Below, piece after piece: positions 51,759-60,661 of a stretch of DNA of 60,846 nucleotides. This DNA is from CAZQHK01 sp964593455 (GTDB lineage Bacteria; Muiribacteriota; CAYSPT01). The notes under the pieces are model-generated. The model was given only the letters and a program-made list of their open reading frames with translations, was not told the DNA's origin and did not search any database. The position numbers and the translations under genes are program-made. Numbering within the stretch: position 1 is the first letter of the stretch; each line of letters opens with the position of its first letter. The DNA is taken from positions 1 through 60,846 of the forward strand of contig CAZQHK010000030.1 in assembly GCA_964593455.1 (NCBI GenBank), read 5' to 3'.

Positions 51759-53612
51759 ATGGTCTTAAAGCGGTCTTTGGCGGAATTGAGAGACGGCCTG
51801 ATTTACTCTCTCGATAAAGAGACACAGATTAAGGCTCTTAATCAACTGGGTGTCATGGATAACAACCCTGATGCTATCCAGATCATAGCCGATGCCCTGA
51901 AAGCGCCGCAGGTGGTAATCAAGCCCGCCATTTTGAACACCCTCAGCACTATAGATCGCGAAAGCGTCTACGAAAACCTCATCAAGGTCATAGATGAGGG
52001 GGGAGATACCGTACGCTGGAGTATCTACGATTTCTTCAACCAGGCGGGTCTCGGCCGGAAGTACCTGGAGAAAATCGAAAAGTACCGCCAGTCTCCCGAT
52101 AAAGCTACGCTTCTGGCCGGAATAATCCGTTTCATCGGTAAACTGGGCGACCAGGAAATGATGGAGCCTATCGGCCAGGTAATTTTTACCAATAACGATG
52201 AAATCCGCCTGGCCGTCGTCGATGCCCTGGATTATCTGGACAACCGCAGCTGCCTGAACTACCTGATGACGGCGGTAAAACTGTTCAGCCCCGACGTGGC
52301 TTCCCGGGCGCTGGAGGTAATCAGCAAGTTCAAGGACAAAAACTCGATGCTTCCGCTGTTGTACGCTCTCGGAGAAGCGGTGGGCGCCAACATCAGCGGC
52401 ATTGCCCGGGTTCTCAAGACTTATGATCAAAAAGAGCTGTTGGAGATCATTTACAGCAATATCTCCGGGGAGGACAAAGACCTCGTCCTGGCGGCCATCC
52501 TGTACCTCGAAATGAGCGGCAATATCGAGGTGGCCCGCAAAATCAGGGCCGAGTACAATATTGGAACCTCTGTCGCCCAGTCCCAGGGCGCGGACGCCGC
52601 CGCCAAAGCCGCCCTGGAATTCGAGGTCAAGAACATCGGTGAGCTGGTGCTTATCGGGTTGAAAGGGATTCTCGACCTCTACACGCTTCCCCGCCTGCAG
52701 CGCGTCATGGAGGCAATCATCACCCACGGTCACGATAAAGTGCTGCTCATGTGCGGATCCCTCCAGAAACTCGACCGCCACACCTCCGTGTATCTGAATC
52801 GGATCAATGCCAAGCTCAAGAAGATGATGGGCGGACTCCGTTTCGTAAAACTCGACTGCCTGTCGGAAATAGAACTGAAAAATACCCTTCCCGAGGAAGA
52901 CGTGTATGCCGACCTGCCGTCGGCGGCCAGCTCGTTTTCGGTGGTGCGCTCGGAAAAGCTGCTCAAGGTAAATGACGCCATGATCGCTAAAGGCGGCAAG
53001 ATCGAGGTGACGTTTACTACCGCCGGTGTGGAAAAAAACCGCACCACCACGGTCCTGGAGTCCGATCAGAAACGGATCAAGTTATCCTGGGAAGTGGTGG
53101 ATAAAACCGACGTTTTCGAGGAGTATGCCAACGACAATGTAAAGCTTACTCTGGTACGGGACAACAATGTCATGGTGGCCCAGGCCAGGGTGGTGGACCA
53201 GATTCACTTTCCTACTCCCTCGATCATTATCCACCGTCCACGTATGGCCCGAGTGGAAGACCGGCGCCGGGCGATCAGGATCAATACCCAGTTTGCCGTG
53301 AAGTTCCTCAAGTTGAAAAGCCTCAAGGAGGTCTCTAAAACACAGTTACCCGGACTTTGCCTTAACGTAAGCGCCGGCGGAATTTTGCTCCTGACACCGA
53401 TCAAGTTGGCCGAAGGGTCGATCATCATTCTCGTTTTTCCACAGACCGAGATCAAGATAGGTAAGGTGCTTGGTAAGATAGCCCGGCGTTTCGAGCGCAT
53501 CGAGCAAAGCAAACTGCTTTACGAGTACGGTATTATTTTCGCCAAAATAATGGACAACGACCGGATGAAGATCAAGAAGTTTATCTTCGACCAGATCTCT
53601 ATCGGTATCTAA
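51759..53612 (+). CDS. HEAT-STAS-PilZ multidomain regulatory protein
   Basis: 617 residues of unusual build. Residues ~1-270 are HEAT-like helical repeats (ETQIKALNQLGVMDNNPDAIQIIADALKAP; VASRALEVISKFKD). About 290-375 is a STAS-like beta-alpha segment (GELVLIGLKGILDLYTLPRLQRVM; KVLLMCGSLQKLDRHTSVYL). About 390-500 is a YcgR-like N domain (KGGKIEVTFTTAGVEKNRTTTVLE). The end, ~500-617, is PilZ: EDRRRAIRINTQFAVKF has the RxxxR-type c-di-GMP contact, followed by NVSAGGILLLTP. It therefore should sense c-di-GMP and pass it to protein partners. It begins seven bp after the deacetylase gene. The convergent DUF481 gene overlaps its end by four bp. Domain limits are approximate. Confidence 0.8.
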   Translation: MVLKRSLAELRDGLIYSLDKETQIKALNQLGVMDNNPDAIQIIADALKAPQVVIKPAILNTLSTIDRESVYENLIKVIDEGGDTVRWSIYDFFNQAGLGRKYLEKIEKYRQSPDKATLLAGIIRFIGKLGDQEMMEPIGQVIFTNNDEIRLAVVDALDYLDNRSCLNYLMTAVKLFSPDVASRALEVISKFKDKNSMLPLLYALGEAVGANISGIARVLKTYDQKELLEIIYSNISGEDKDLVLAAILYLEMSGNIEVARKIRAEYNIGTSVAQSQGADAAAKAALEFEVKNIGELVLIGLKGILDLYTLPRLQRVMEAIITHGHDKVLLMCGSLQKLDRHTSVYLNRINAKLKKMMGGLRFVKLDCLSEIELKNTLPEEDVYADLPSAASSFSVVRSEKLLKVNDAMIAKGGKIEVTFTTAGVEKNRTTTVLESDQKRIKLSWEVVDKTDVFEEYANDNVKLTLVRDNNVMVAQARVVDQIHFPTPSIIIHRPRMARVEDRRRAIRINTQFAVKFLKLKSLKEVSKTQLPGLCLNVSAGGILLLTPIKLAEGSIIILVFPQTEIKIGKVLGKIARRFERIEQSKLLYEYGIIFAKIMDNDRMKIKKFIFDQISIGI

Positions 53613-54355
53613 AAATCGTACGTGACCGAAGAGATGAGAGCCAGATCGTTCTTCTTTTTATGCCTTGCCGGCAGGCTGTTGAAGCGGTTCTTGAGCACCA
53701 CCCGCAGATTCATGGTCTCGGTCAGGGTCGACTCCACTCCCACTTCCCCGTTCAGCAGGAATTCGCCGTCCTCGAAATCCGGCAGGAATTCAGCCGTCTG
53801 CCAGAGTTTGGCTGAGTCACTCAGCACACGGTTGTACTGCTCGCCGGCCCTCAGCGAGAAAATAGTGTCCTCGACCGGTCCCACTTCCTCCTTGATGAAA
53901 GAGGGGCCGACATCGACTTTCAACTGGATCATGTCGTCCTTGATGAAATAATGGCCGTACGCAGGACTGATGATGAAACGGTAATCGGTGTCGGCAGCGT
54001 CATCAGTGGAAAGCGAGGTCCAGAGCGACCCGTACCTGAACTCGTTAAGCTCGCGCTGATATTTACCGTAGATCTCCGAATTATCGGTGGTCATAGTTCC
54101 GTCTGACTCGCCATACGAGCTCTCTATCCCGATAACGAGAGATTGTTGTTCCTCTTCTTTCCGGCCGATAATGCTGAGATTGTAGTTGAGCGTATCGCTG
54201 TTCCCTTCGGTCAGGTTGAATCCCATGATCGCTTTTTTCTTCCAGAGGTCCCAATCTTCGGCTCCGGCGGGACCGCTAATCGAGAGCGCGACCAGGGTAG
54301 CGCTCACCATGAAGAGCACAACATAGCGTAATGAGGTTCCGGCAAATATTTTCAC
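53609..54355 (-). CDS. DUF481 outer-membrane beta-barrel protein
   Basis: ~248 residues. A signal peptide (YVVLFMVSATLVALSISGPAGA, cut after AGA) precedes a beta-rich protein of alternating hydrophobic residues, opening KKKAIMGFNLTEGNSDTLNYNLS and ending in SSVTYDF with the C-terminal aromatic F typical of outer-membrane barrels. DUF481 includes YdiY, a salt-induced outer-membrane protein in E. coli. The GTG at 54355 has GGAG eight bases ahead and is preferred over overlapping GTG codons at 54361 and 54364. It is convergent with the HEAT-STAS-PilZ gene. Function unknown. Confidence 0.85.
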   Translation of the reverse strand: MKIFAGTSLRYVVLFMVSATLVALSISGPAGAEDWDLWKKKAIMGFNLTEGNSDTLNYNLSIIGRKEEEQQSLVIGIESSYGESDGTMTTDNSEIYGKYQRELNEFRYGSLWTSLSTDDAADTDYRFIISPAYGHYFIKDDMIQLKVDVGPSFIKEEVGPVEDTIFSLRAGEQYNRVLSDSAKLWQTAEFLPDFEDGEFLLNGEVGVESTLTETMNLRVVLKNRFNSLPARHKKKNDLALISSVTYDF

Positions 54356-54463
54356 AATCACCACTCCATTTCTGGCAAGTTTTCATCTTTATCGGCAGGA
54401 GCAGGGAGAGACGTTAAGGGCGGAGTATCAGGCTTGGTGGGATGTGCAGAAGATGGCGGAATA

Positions 54464-54492
54464 TGGACATGCTAGTTGAAAAACAGTATAAT
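54464..54492 (+). promoter_or_regulatory. Putative sigma70-type promoter of the pilin-like operon
   Basis: TGGACA (54464-54469), 17 bases, TATAAT (54487-54492). It lies 70 bases before ATG 54562 and no other good candidate is seen upstream of the pilin-like operon. Confidence 0.55.
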
Positions 54493-54561
54493 TATTATCG
54501 TATCGACATCTATTAGCCGGTGAAAACTTGGATTATTGCTCGATGTGACGGCGGGAACAAA

Positions 54562-56847
54562 ATGAACAATTTCAAGCGATCGCTGCCTGCCAGGGGAGCA
54601 GTGATGATCATGGTTATCGCCATATCAGTGCTCCTGTTCATTTATGTTTTATCCTTCCTTCACTTTCTCAAGAACGAGAGCAAGCAGGCCGCTATGCTCG
54701 GAACACGGTTTGCCGCCCGGAAACTGGCGGACATGGGGCTCATGCTCTTCAAGAGATATGTTCGAGGGGGATTGAAAGATCCCGAGTTCGAGTTGACAAA
54801 AGTGCTGAGCCAGCCCTGGGAAAAGATGGATGATGGTGTCTTCGAGATGGATTTCGATCTCACGGAAGTATTCGAGAAGATCGTTAAACAGGTAGAGAGT
54901 CTCGAGCTTCATGATTATCGAAATATCGAATGGAATGGAACTATATCGGTCAATCGGGACGACTTGAAGTTCTACGGCTTTCCACTCGGCAAATATCCGT
55001 CCGGGACATATGAAAAGTATGGTGATGTCAGGTTAACGGTCACCGCTTCCGTTTCACGGGGGCCGGCCAAGGTGACCGCCGACTCGAGTGAGATTACCCA
55101 GGTCAAAATTAATGTCATCAATATTCCGATCATCTCCGATTTCGTCATGTTTATCGATGATATGAGAATCAGTAGCAAGGGGGTTAAACGGAATTTGGAA
55201 GATCTGAACCGCCTCGATGTCAACCAGGAAGGAAAGATCATAAACGGTGCCGTGCTGTCCATTAAAAATACACAGCCTCTTTCCGGTCCGTGGCGGCCCG
55301 ATAATCCTCCCGGAGAAATTACGGCTGATTTCTTGAAAAAACAAGGATGGGTCTATCTGGGGACGGGAAAAGAAAACGATGAGATCAAGCTTACGACGGC
55401 TTACGGAAACGGAGTGATTGAAGAGGGAAAAGTCGATGAGATGTTCACCTTGTTTCAGGGGGCCAAGGGAGCCAACCGGGTGTATGGCGACAAGGCTTTC
55501 AACGACGAGATCGAGTCCTGGGGTGTCGGCGAGTATGTGCTGCAACACATGGATATCGGGGCCATCGGTGGTGAGCAGCCCGACTGGTACAAGGACTGGA
55601 CGGTCAATTACAAGACCATGCAGCCTCTTTTGAATAAACTCGACAGTTCAAAAAGTTTTAGCAGTTTTATGCGTCCGCATGGCCTGCCGGCAGAGATCTT
55701 TCCGACCATCGTTTTGGGAAACGTGTATCGGCGCTATCTGACAACTTCCACCCTGGTGGTGCCACCGGATAAGGTAGGTGACTGGGAGCATAAGATAGAC
55801 ACGGTCATACTGGAAGGTGATAATACTGTCGATGATGTCATCGAGCAGAAATGGACGTTTGCTCCTCTCTATTGGATCGAAGATAATGCCGACTACAACC
55901 AGCTGGGAAACCAACAGACGCCGCTCAGTAATCTGCTGGAAGGGGGAATATTCCGGTACCATTTCATCATTTCTTATCTCCATTCTCCGCAAGACCCTCC
56001 TGAACAACATATGTTGTTTCCACCGGATAATTACAAACGCTGGATGACCAAGGTCTATAACCGGCCCATCAACTTCGACCTCGATTTTATCAACCAGGCT
56101 GGTTACCAATGCGATCCACCATCGGTCCTCGGTACAGAGTTTTATGGGCTGGAAGATACCGACGAGCGTAAAAAATATCCCTTACTCAGGAAAGATGAGA
56201 TCGAGGCTGTTACCCGAGATCTCCACTCGGCTTTTGAGAATAATATCGATCGCCATTTCAACTATAAAAAGCGGCAGCGAATGGTCTGGACAACCAAGTC
56301 GAAGGAAGATAAAAAGCCCCTTGACGTCATGGATTTTCTGGAAAAATACAAGTTCCTGGACACATCCACACGTGAGTTGCGCTTGGGTACGATTGTATTA
56401 TCCCCTGAGCTGAAAAAGAGACAAAGAATAGGTAATTTTACGGTCAAACGTGGAGGAATCATCATTTGTATAGGCGATATCGTCGTAGAGGCTCCTTTGA
56501 AAAGTTCCGGTGACGGTGTGCTGACGATTGTTTCAGTTAAAGGGAATATCTATCTGAAAAATGCCAATCCCGATGAAAGTATAAATGCGCATCTGGTAGC
56601 GCCGGAGGGAGGCCTGTATCTATCTTTCGGAACGCAGCGAGTCAATATCAAAGGAGGAGTGGCCGTCAAGTTTTTACCTGAAGGTACCATTAAACGCCTG
56701 CTCCCCCGTTCGATCAATACGATCGAGTACGACGCGGGTTTAAAGATCGTGCCCGGTATCGATTCGAAAGATACCCGAGTGGTCGTGGTCGATTTCTGCC
56801 CCCTGGGTGACCCGGTACCGGCAACGGAAGTGGAGAAACTAAAATGA
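54562..56847 (+). CDS. Large PilX-like membrane-anchored pilus-assembly protein
   Basis: 761 residues from ATG 54562, preceded by a GGCGGG region. A single N-terminal helix (GAVMIMVIAISVLLFIYVLSFLHFL) sits behind a basic leader as in PilX or GspK-type minor components of type IV pili. There is no clear prepilin Gly/Phe cleavage site, so processing is uncertain. The large extracytoplasmic part contains long charged regions, and near the C-terminus there are beta strands (RGGIIICIGDIVVEAPLKSSGDGVLTIVSVKGNIYLKN) of beta-helix character like surface polymers. Its stop overlaps the next start (ATGA). Gene order large protein, prepilin, prepilin resembles minor-pilin operons, though the size is far above normal. 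Confidence 0.65.
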   Translation: MNNFKRSLPARGAVMIMVIAISVLLFIYVLSFLHFLKNESKQAAMLGTRFAARKLADMGLMLFKRYVRGGLKDPEFELTKVLSQPWEKMDDGVFEMDFDLTEVFEKIVKQVESLELHDYRNIEWNGTISVNRDDLKFYGFPLGKYPSGTYEKYGDVRLTVTASVSRGPAKVTADSSEITQVKINVINIPIISDFVMFIDDMRISSKGVKRNLEDLNRLDVNQEGKIINGAVLSIKNTQPLSGPWRPDNPPGEITADFLKKQGWVYLGTGKENDEIKLTTAYGNGVIEEGKVDEMFTLFQGAKGANRVYGDKAFNDEIESWGVGEYVLQHMDIGAIGGEQPDWYKDWTVNYKTMQPLLNKLDSSKSFSSFMRPHGLPAEIFPTIVLGNVYRRYLTTSTLVVPPDKVGDWEHKIDTVILEGDNTVDDVIEQKWTFAPLYWIEDNADYNQLGNQQTPLSNLLEGGIFRYHFIISYLHSPQDPPEQHMLFPPDNYKRWMTKVYNRPINFDLDFINQAGYQCDPPSVLGTEFYGLEDTDERKKYPLLRKDEIEAVTRDLHSAFENNIDRHFNYKKRQRMVWTTKSKEDKKPLDVMDFLEKYKFLDTSTRELRLGTIVLSPELKKRQRIGNFTVKRGGIIICIGDIVVEAPLKSSGDGVLTIVSVKGNIYLKNANPDESINAHLVAPEGGLYLSFGTQRVNIKGGVAVKFLPEGTIKRLLPRSINTIEYDAGLKIVPGIDSKDTRVVVVDFCPLGDPVPATEVEKLK

Positions 56848-57260
56848 AACGGTTTCGTGCTATAACCATGATCGAGATACTGCTCTCCATTACCGTAATC
56901 TCCCTGGCCCTGATTCCTTTTTTCACCGTCATGATATGGGGGCGTGACAAAGCCGAGATTACCCTGGACCAGGTAGTGGCCCAGACCCGTGCTCTGAATT
57001 ACCTCGAGTACATGCACAGCCTTCCTTACGATACGTTGAAACCGCCTGTTCAACTGCCGCCCGGACTGCTGCCTCCGTTAGAGGGTTTCGAAGTGGAGCC
57101 TCTGGTTCCGGAGGACTCGTTCGAGTGCACGTTCCTGCCGCTCAATGCTGAAGAGACGGTAACAGTCAAATACAAGGTCATCACCGTGAAAGTGAGATGG
57201 ACACACCTGGATAAACCGAAGGAAATTGAACTTGCTGATATATTCGTTGATTCGTTATAA
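56844..57260 (+). CDS. Pseudopilin-like protein with a type III signal (variant)
   Basis: 138 residues. The leader KRFRA is followed by ITMIEILLSITVISLALIPFF, matching the prepilin pattern with the +5 Glu; the residue before the cut is Ala instead of the usual Gly. After the helix comes a proline-rich extracellular part (LKPPVQLPPGLLPPLEGFEVEP). Its start overlaps the stop of the large PilX-like protein and its end overlaps the next pilin gene. It is probably a minor pseudopilin of type II secretion or type IV pili. Confidence 0.8.
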   Translation: MKRFRAITMIEILLSITVISLALIPFFTVMIWGRDKAEITLDQVVAQTRALNYLEYMHSLPYDTLKPPVQLPPGLLPPLEGFEVEPLVPEDSFECTFLPLNAEETVTVKYKVITVKVRWTHLDKPKEIELADIFVDSL

Positions 57261-57924
57261 ACCGGAAGAGCGGCGGGGTAAACGCCGGGCAAATTCAGCC
57301 GGATTCACCCTGGTGGAAATCCTTGTCGCTTCCTTGATCGGCGTCATTATCCTGGGCTCGGCGTTTCTGATATTCAACAAGGGAGTGGAGGGGCTGCAGA
57401 CCGGGAGTGAAAAGATGACCCATCTCTATGAAGCCAACCGGCTTATGGCAGCTCTTCGGGAGGATCTGAAGTACTTTGCCGAGGATTTTTCCAGTCAATC
57501 GGGGCAAAAACCCGTCTATAGTTTCAAGAAGTGGGCAATTACCGCCCGGGGAGTGACCGGCGGGGCGGTAAAGAAGATCAACACCCTGGTTAGCTATACC
57601 ACGGAAGATGTTGATGGGGGTATACGCCTGCTACGGACCGAGACCTACGAAGGCGGTGAAGCGGTGGGCACACCAAAGATGAATTACGGCCGGGGCTTGA
57701 TCAAGAATTTCAAACTGGAAACAGTCGATGCTCCATACGCCACTTTTTTCAGGGCCGTTGTAGAGATGGTTCCGCCTTCTCTTACCGCCCGGAAAGACGG
57801 CAAACCGGCCGGAACGGACAGTAAGGTTTCCTCGAGGTCCCTGAAACTCAGTATACTCGTTTTGCCGAGGAAACTGGAAAACATAACCAGCCTTCAGGAT
57901 CATTGGATAGACAATCCGAACTGA
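57247..57924 (+). CDS. Prepilin/pseudopilin-like protein
   Basis: ~225 residues from TTG 57247. A 16-18 residue basic leader ends SAG, followed by FTLVEILVASLIGVIILGSAF, a perfect type III (prepilin peptidase) signal with +5 Glu. The downstream alpha helix leads to a globular C-domain (YLEDVDGG type segments are absent; it includes GGIRLLRTETYEGGEAVG and KLSILVLPRKLENITSLQ). Similar to GspJ/PilW-type minor pilins in length. An earlier TTG (57226) lies deeper in the preceding gene. The end of the coding region is followed by a family A repeat and by the assembly gap at 57949; the duplicate sequence across the gap includes its last 30 bases. Confidence 0.8.
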   Translation: MIRYKPEERRGKRRANSAGFTLVEILVASLIGVIILGSAFLIFNKGVEGLQTGSEKMTHLYEANRLMAALREDLKYFAEDFSSQSGQKPVYSFKKWAITARGVTGGAVKKINTLVSYTTEDVDGGIRLLRTETYEGGEAVGTPKMNYGRGLIKNFKLETVDAPYATFFRAVVEMVPPSLTARKDGKPAGTDSKVSSRSLKLSILVLPRKLENITSLQDHWIDNPN

Positions 57925-57928
57925 TTGA

Positions 57929-58300
57929 GATGGTCCCACCCTCAAGCANNNNNNNNNNNNNNNNNNNNNNNNNNNNNNNNNNNNNNNNNNNNNNNNNNNN
58001 NNNNNNNNNNNNNNNNNNNNNNNNNNNNNNNNNNNNNNNNNNNNNNNNTCAGGATCATTGGATAGACAATCCGAACTGATTGAGATGGTCCCACCCTCAA
58101 GCAAGAAGTATAGTTAAAGTTAGATTGGAGATTTTGGAGATTGCGATCTGAAATCTTCATTGCAATTTCATCACCTATCTTTCCACACTCACTATTCAGA
58201 GGGCGGTAAGGGGGTCATAATCGAGAGAAGGATTTTGGTGTGGGCGTTAAGATATTGCACAAGGACTACCTTCCCTCAAGCAGGAAGTGTGGAAAGTAAG
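57929..58300. repeat. Family A repeat cluster A4, broken by an assembly gap
   Basis: GATGGTCCCACCCTCAAGCA begins at 57929, is interrupted by 100 N (57949-58048), and recurs at 58084. Beyond it are AAGTATAGTTAAAGTTAG and TTGGAGATTTTGGAGATTGCG; an inverted ACTTTCTAC-like end (CTTTCCACACTC) at about 58180; and a diverged right end (CTACCTTCCCTCAAGCAGG, GTGTGGAAAGTAAGG) at 58265-58302. A spacer of about 80 bp with no clear features leads to the next gene. Confidence 0.8.
57949..58048. other. Assembly gap (100 N) with duplicated 55-bp flanks
   Basis: The 55 bases before the gap (57894-57948) equal those after it (58049-58103). The overlap is the size of a de Bruijn k-mer of 55, so the gap is probably an artificial join of two contigs that overlap in a repeat. 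Confidence 0.95.
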
Positions 58301-58380
58301 GGGGAGATTTGCGATCCAAAACTATAATAAACTTGATAAAAGAGGTTTGAGAGCGTATAAACATAATAGGGAGGGTGTGT

Positions 58381-59442
58381 TTGTCCATGTGTCAATATAG
58401 GCGAATAGATACATTGGGAGTATCGTTATTGACTGTCGTATTCGTTATTGCGGGATCGCTGTGTCTGGCTCAGATCGACGTTCTTAAATCACTGACCAGT
58501 GGCCAGAAGACGGAAGACGCCGAACTATCTGAAAAAGTGCAGTCGTGGATCGAAAAAATTAAAAAAACCGGTGACGATGATTTCCTTTATGAAGGGGTAA
58601 AAAGAGGATTCGTCAACGTAGCGGGAGGCTTGAAAGTCAGAGGCCCTGATGGAAGATTGCTGGGAACGCTTCCCGAAGGTGCAAAGGTTACTATACTGGA
58701 GACCCGTGATGGTTATTACCTGATAATCTTTGAAGGCAGGGAAGCATGGATTTTTGCCGAAGGTGTCACCAAGTTGGAAACCGAGAACCAATCGTCCGGG
58801 GATAACAGTTCCGGTGATGACGGGTATGAGGGGTGGAAGCCCGGTGAATCGAATAAAGATTCCGGTAATTCAGGCGATTCAGAGGCTCCTTCCGGCGGCG
58901 GCGGGGCGGTTGCCCAGAACGCCGAGGGTGCGCACGTGTACCAGTTCAACGGAACTCCTCTCGATTGCGGTCCGTCATGTGCAATCATTATGGGCCGGTT
59001 TCTCGGTTTGAACGCACCTTCCGGGGCCGACAGTGAAACCCTTCCTGCCATGCGGGGGCTGATGGGCGCCAGTGCCACCGGTGTCACCAATTTTACCCAG
59101 ATTACAAACGGTCTGTCCGCCATGGGCGGCGGTGGTACTCGATGCAATAACGCCTCGATTGATGAGATCGCCGGCTTTGTGGATTCCGGTAAACCGGTCA
59201 TGTTGCTGGGCCGTCCCAACGGCGATGCCTGGGCCAACTCGAGCGTCAACGGTGGCAATCTGGTGGGTGCCAACGGAGGCGTGGATCACTTCGTGGTGGT
59301 GTCCGGCCGGGATGGTGATAACTGGATCATCAACGACCCGGCCCTGACCAAACCGGTTGTTGTATCTACCGGTCAACTGGAATCCTTTTGTCGGCAAAGC
59401 ACCCAGGGGAAGTTGGGTTTGGTAGCGGGCGGCGGCGAATAA
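58381..59442 (+). CDS. Secreted SH3-like / C39-like cysteine peptidase
   Basis: ~353 residues. Signal peptide (SLLTVVFVIAGSLCLAQ); then a bacterial SH3-like domain (GGLKVRGPDGRLLGTLPEGAKVTILETRDGYYLIIFEGREAWIFAEGV); a Gly/Ser/Asp-rich linker (~140-180); then a C39 family domain with the nucleophile in TPLDCGPSCAIIMGRFLG, His in GGVDHFVVVSG and Asp in WIINDPA. Cell-wall or substrate peptide processing outside the cell is likely. The start is uncertain: TTG 58381 lies six bases after AGGGAGGG, ATG 58387 twelve bases after. No T1SS or bacteriocin exporter is adjacent, so it is unlikely to be the leader-peptidase type. Confidence 0.8.
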   Translation: MSMCQYRRIDTLGVSLLTVVFVIAGSLCLAQIDVLKSLTSGQKTEDAELSEKVQSWIEKIKKTGDDDFLYEGVKRGFVNVAGGLKVRGPDGRLLGTLPEGAKVTILETRDGYYLIIFEGREAWIFAEGVTKLETENQSSGDNSSGDDGYEGWKPGESNKDSGNSGDSEAPSGGGGAVAQNAEGAHVYQFNGTPLDCGPSCAIIMGRFLGLNAPSGADSETLPAMRGLMGASATGVTNFTQITNGLSAMGGGGTRCNNASIDEIAGFVDSGKPVMLLGRPNGDAWANSSVNGGNLVGANGGVDHFVVVSGRDGDNWIINDPALTKPVVVSTGQLESFCRQSTQGKLGLVAGGGE

Positions 59443-59465
59443 AAACAGGCAGCGGAGAAAGAAAG

Positions 59466-59517
59466 CGAGGTGGCGAGAAAGTCCAGGATCCATCCTGTTG
59501 ACTTTTCTGCCACCTCG
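59466..59517. terminator. Bidirectional stem-loop between convergent genes
   Basis: 18-base imperfect stem CGAGGTGGCGAGAAAGTC (59466-59483) and GACTTTTCTGCCACCTCG (59500-59517), loop of 16. On the minus strand it is followed by CTTTCTTTCTCC, which suits termination of the EF-hand gene. The plus-strand side has no T-tract. Confidence 0.6.
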
Positions 59518-59590
59518 AAAAATGAGGGTTGCACACAAACCGTGAAAACCCGGTTACGTTGCCGTTTCCAGGCTGAGTTGACTGAGGATG

Positions 59591-60661
59591 TCAGACCACG
59601 AGATCGACCTCTTCCAGAGTTCCGGGAGTTCCGTTTTCGTGCAGGAAAACGCCAAACCTGTTGGCTTCACCCTGGAGATTATTTAGCTGGTCTTTGAGTT
59701 TGAAATCGGATTCGGTATATCCGAGATACAAGGCACCGACTCCTTTATCTTTCAGGCTGTAGATGGCATCGATACCCTGCGGATTTTTCGCCCAAATCTT
59801 CAGTTTGTTGAAGATCGCGTCGTTTTCATCGATCCAACCGTTGCCGTCCATATCGAATCCGGCCAGTTCGCCGAATCCTGAGCCGGTCTTCGGACCGAAC
59901 AATTCCCGGCCGTCGGTGACGGCCCCGTCTCCATCGAGGTCCAGAAACAAAAAACCGCTGTCCGGTGGGGCAAATGAGATCGATTCTTTGTCACCGTCAG
60001 AGTCCAGATCAAACAGATATTTGGCCTCTGTCAGTTCGGCCACAGGGCCGTTGAAATTGATCATCAGAGGATCGATTGCTCGCTCCGATCCGGCCTGGAT
60101 GACGATCCGGTCTTCCAGCCTGAATTCGCGGGACAGTTGGCCGTAGTAGGAAAAATCAATGGTACGTTCGTCCTCCGTAGTGACGGTGCCCTCGGCCATC
60201 AGTTCCAGATCCTGGCGCTCATAATAGCTTTCTGTGCGGCTGTACTCCATGCCCCATCCCTGTTCAGCGGCCGTGTTCGTTACCGCATTGTCGGCCAGAT
60301 CAAGAATGCCGGCGGCGCCCTGGGAGGCACCTTCGGGAGCGGAATTCCTCTTGATTCTGATCTCGCTTTCGTTACCGAAAATTTTCGCTAGAAGTAGTCT
60401 CAGTTGCAGGATCTTGGGATCGCTCGTGTCGTCCAGGTCACCGGCGTCATACTCCGCTTCTCTTCGGCCGCTGGAACGGGTCCCGTTGTTTTCCGTCCAT
60501 CCGGGCCTGAAACTAAGCGATAAAGAATCAGGCTGGAAAGCAGGAGAATCAGGTTCTTGAGGGGCGTTGTTGTTCCAGACTTCGAGCTTTTCTTCAACCG
60601 TGTGTTCTTCCAGTGACTGGTAGTGGGATGAAAGGGAAATGGCTGTGTTTTCTATTTTCAC
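59591..60661 (-). CDS. Calcium-binding-like EF-hand protein, possibly secreted
   Basis: 356 residues. The C-terminal half has several Asp-rich loops of the EF-hand or dockerin type: YLFDLDSDGDKESISF, FLFLDLDGDGAVTDGRELFG and FDMDGNGWIDENDAIFNKLKIW. They fit Ca2+ ligation with DxDxDG. The N-terminal half is charged, with no signal peptide that I can see. The GTG start at 60661 has a strong AAGGAGGG seven bases ahead. The family (often described as hypothetical, with DGDG-VTDGRELFG) is common in Deltaproteobacteria-like genomes. Function unknown; surface display through a non-classical route is possible. Confidence 0.8.
   Translation of the reverse strand: MKIENTAISLSSHYQSLEEHTVEEKLEVWNNNAPQEPDSPAFQPDSLSLSFRPGWTENNGTRSSGRREAEYDAGDLDDTSDPKILQLRLLLAKIFGNESEIRIKRNSAPEGASQGAAGILDLADNAVTNTAAEQGWGMEYSRTESYYERQDLELMAEGTVTTEDERTIDFSYYGQLSREFRLEDRIVIQAGSERAIDPLMINFNGPVAELTEAKYLFDLDSDGDKESISFAPPDSGFLFLDLDGDGAVTDGRELFGPKTGSGFGELAGFDMDGNGWIDENDAIFNKLKIWAKNPQGIDAIYSLKDKGVGALYLGYTESDFKLKDQLNNLQGEANRFGVFLHENGTPGTLEEVDLVV

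Noticed and set aside
57631..58104. ORF spanning the N gap
   Set aside because: The residues across N are artificial and the ORF is antisense to a pilin gene.
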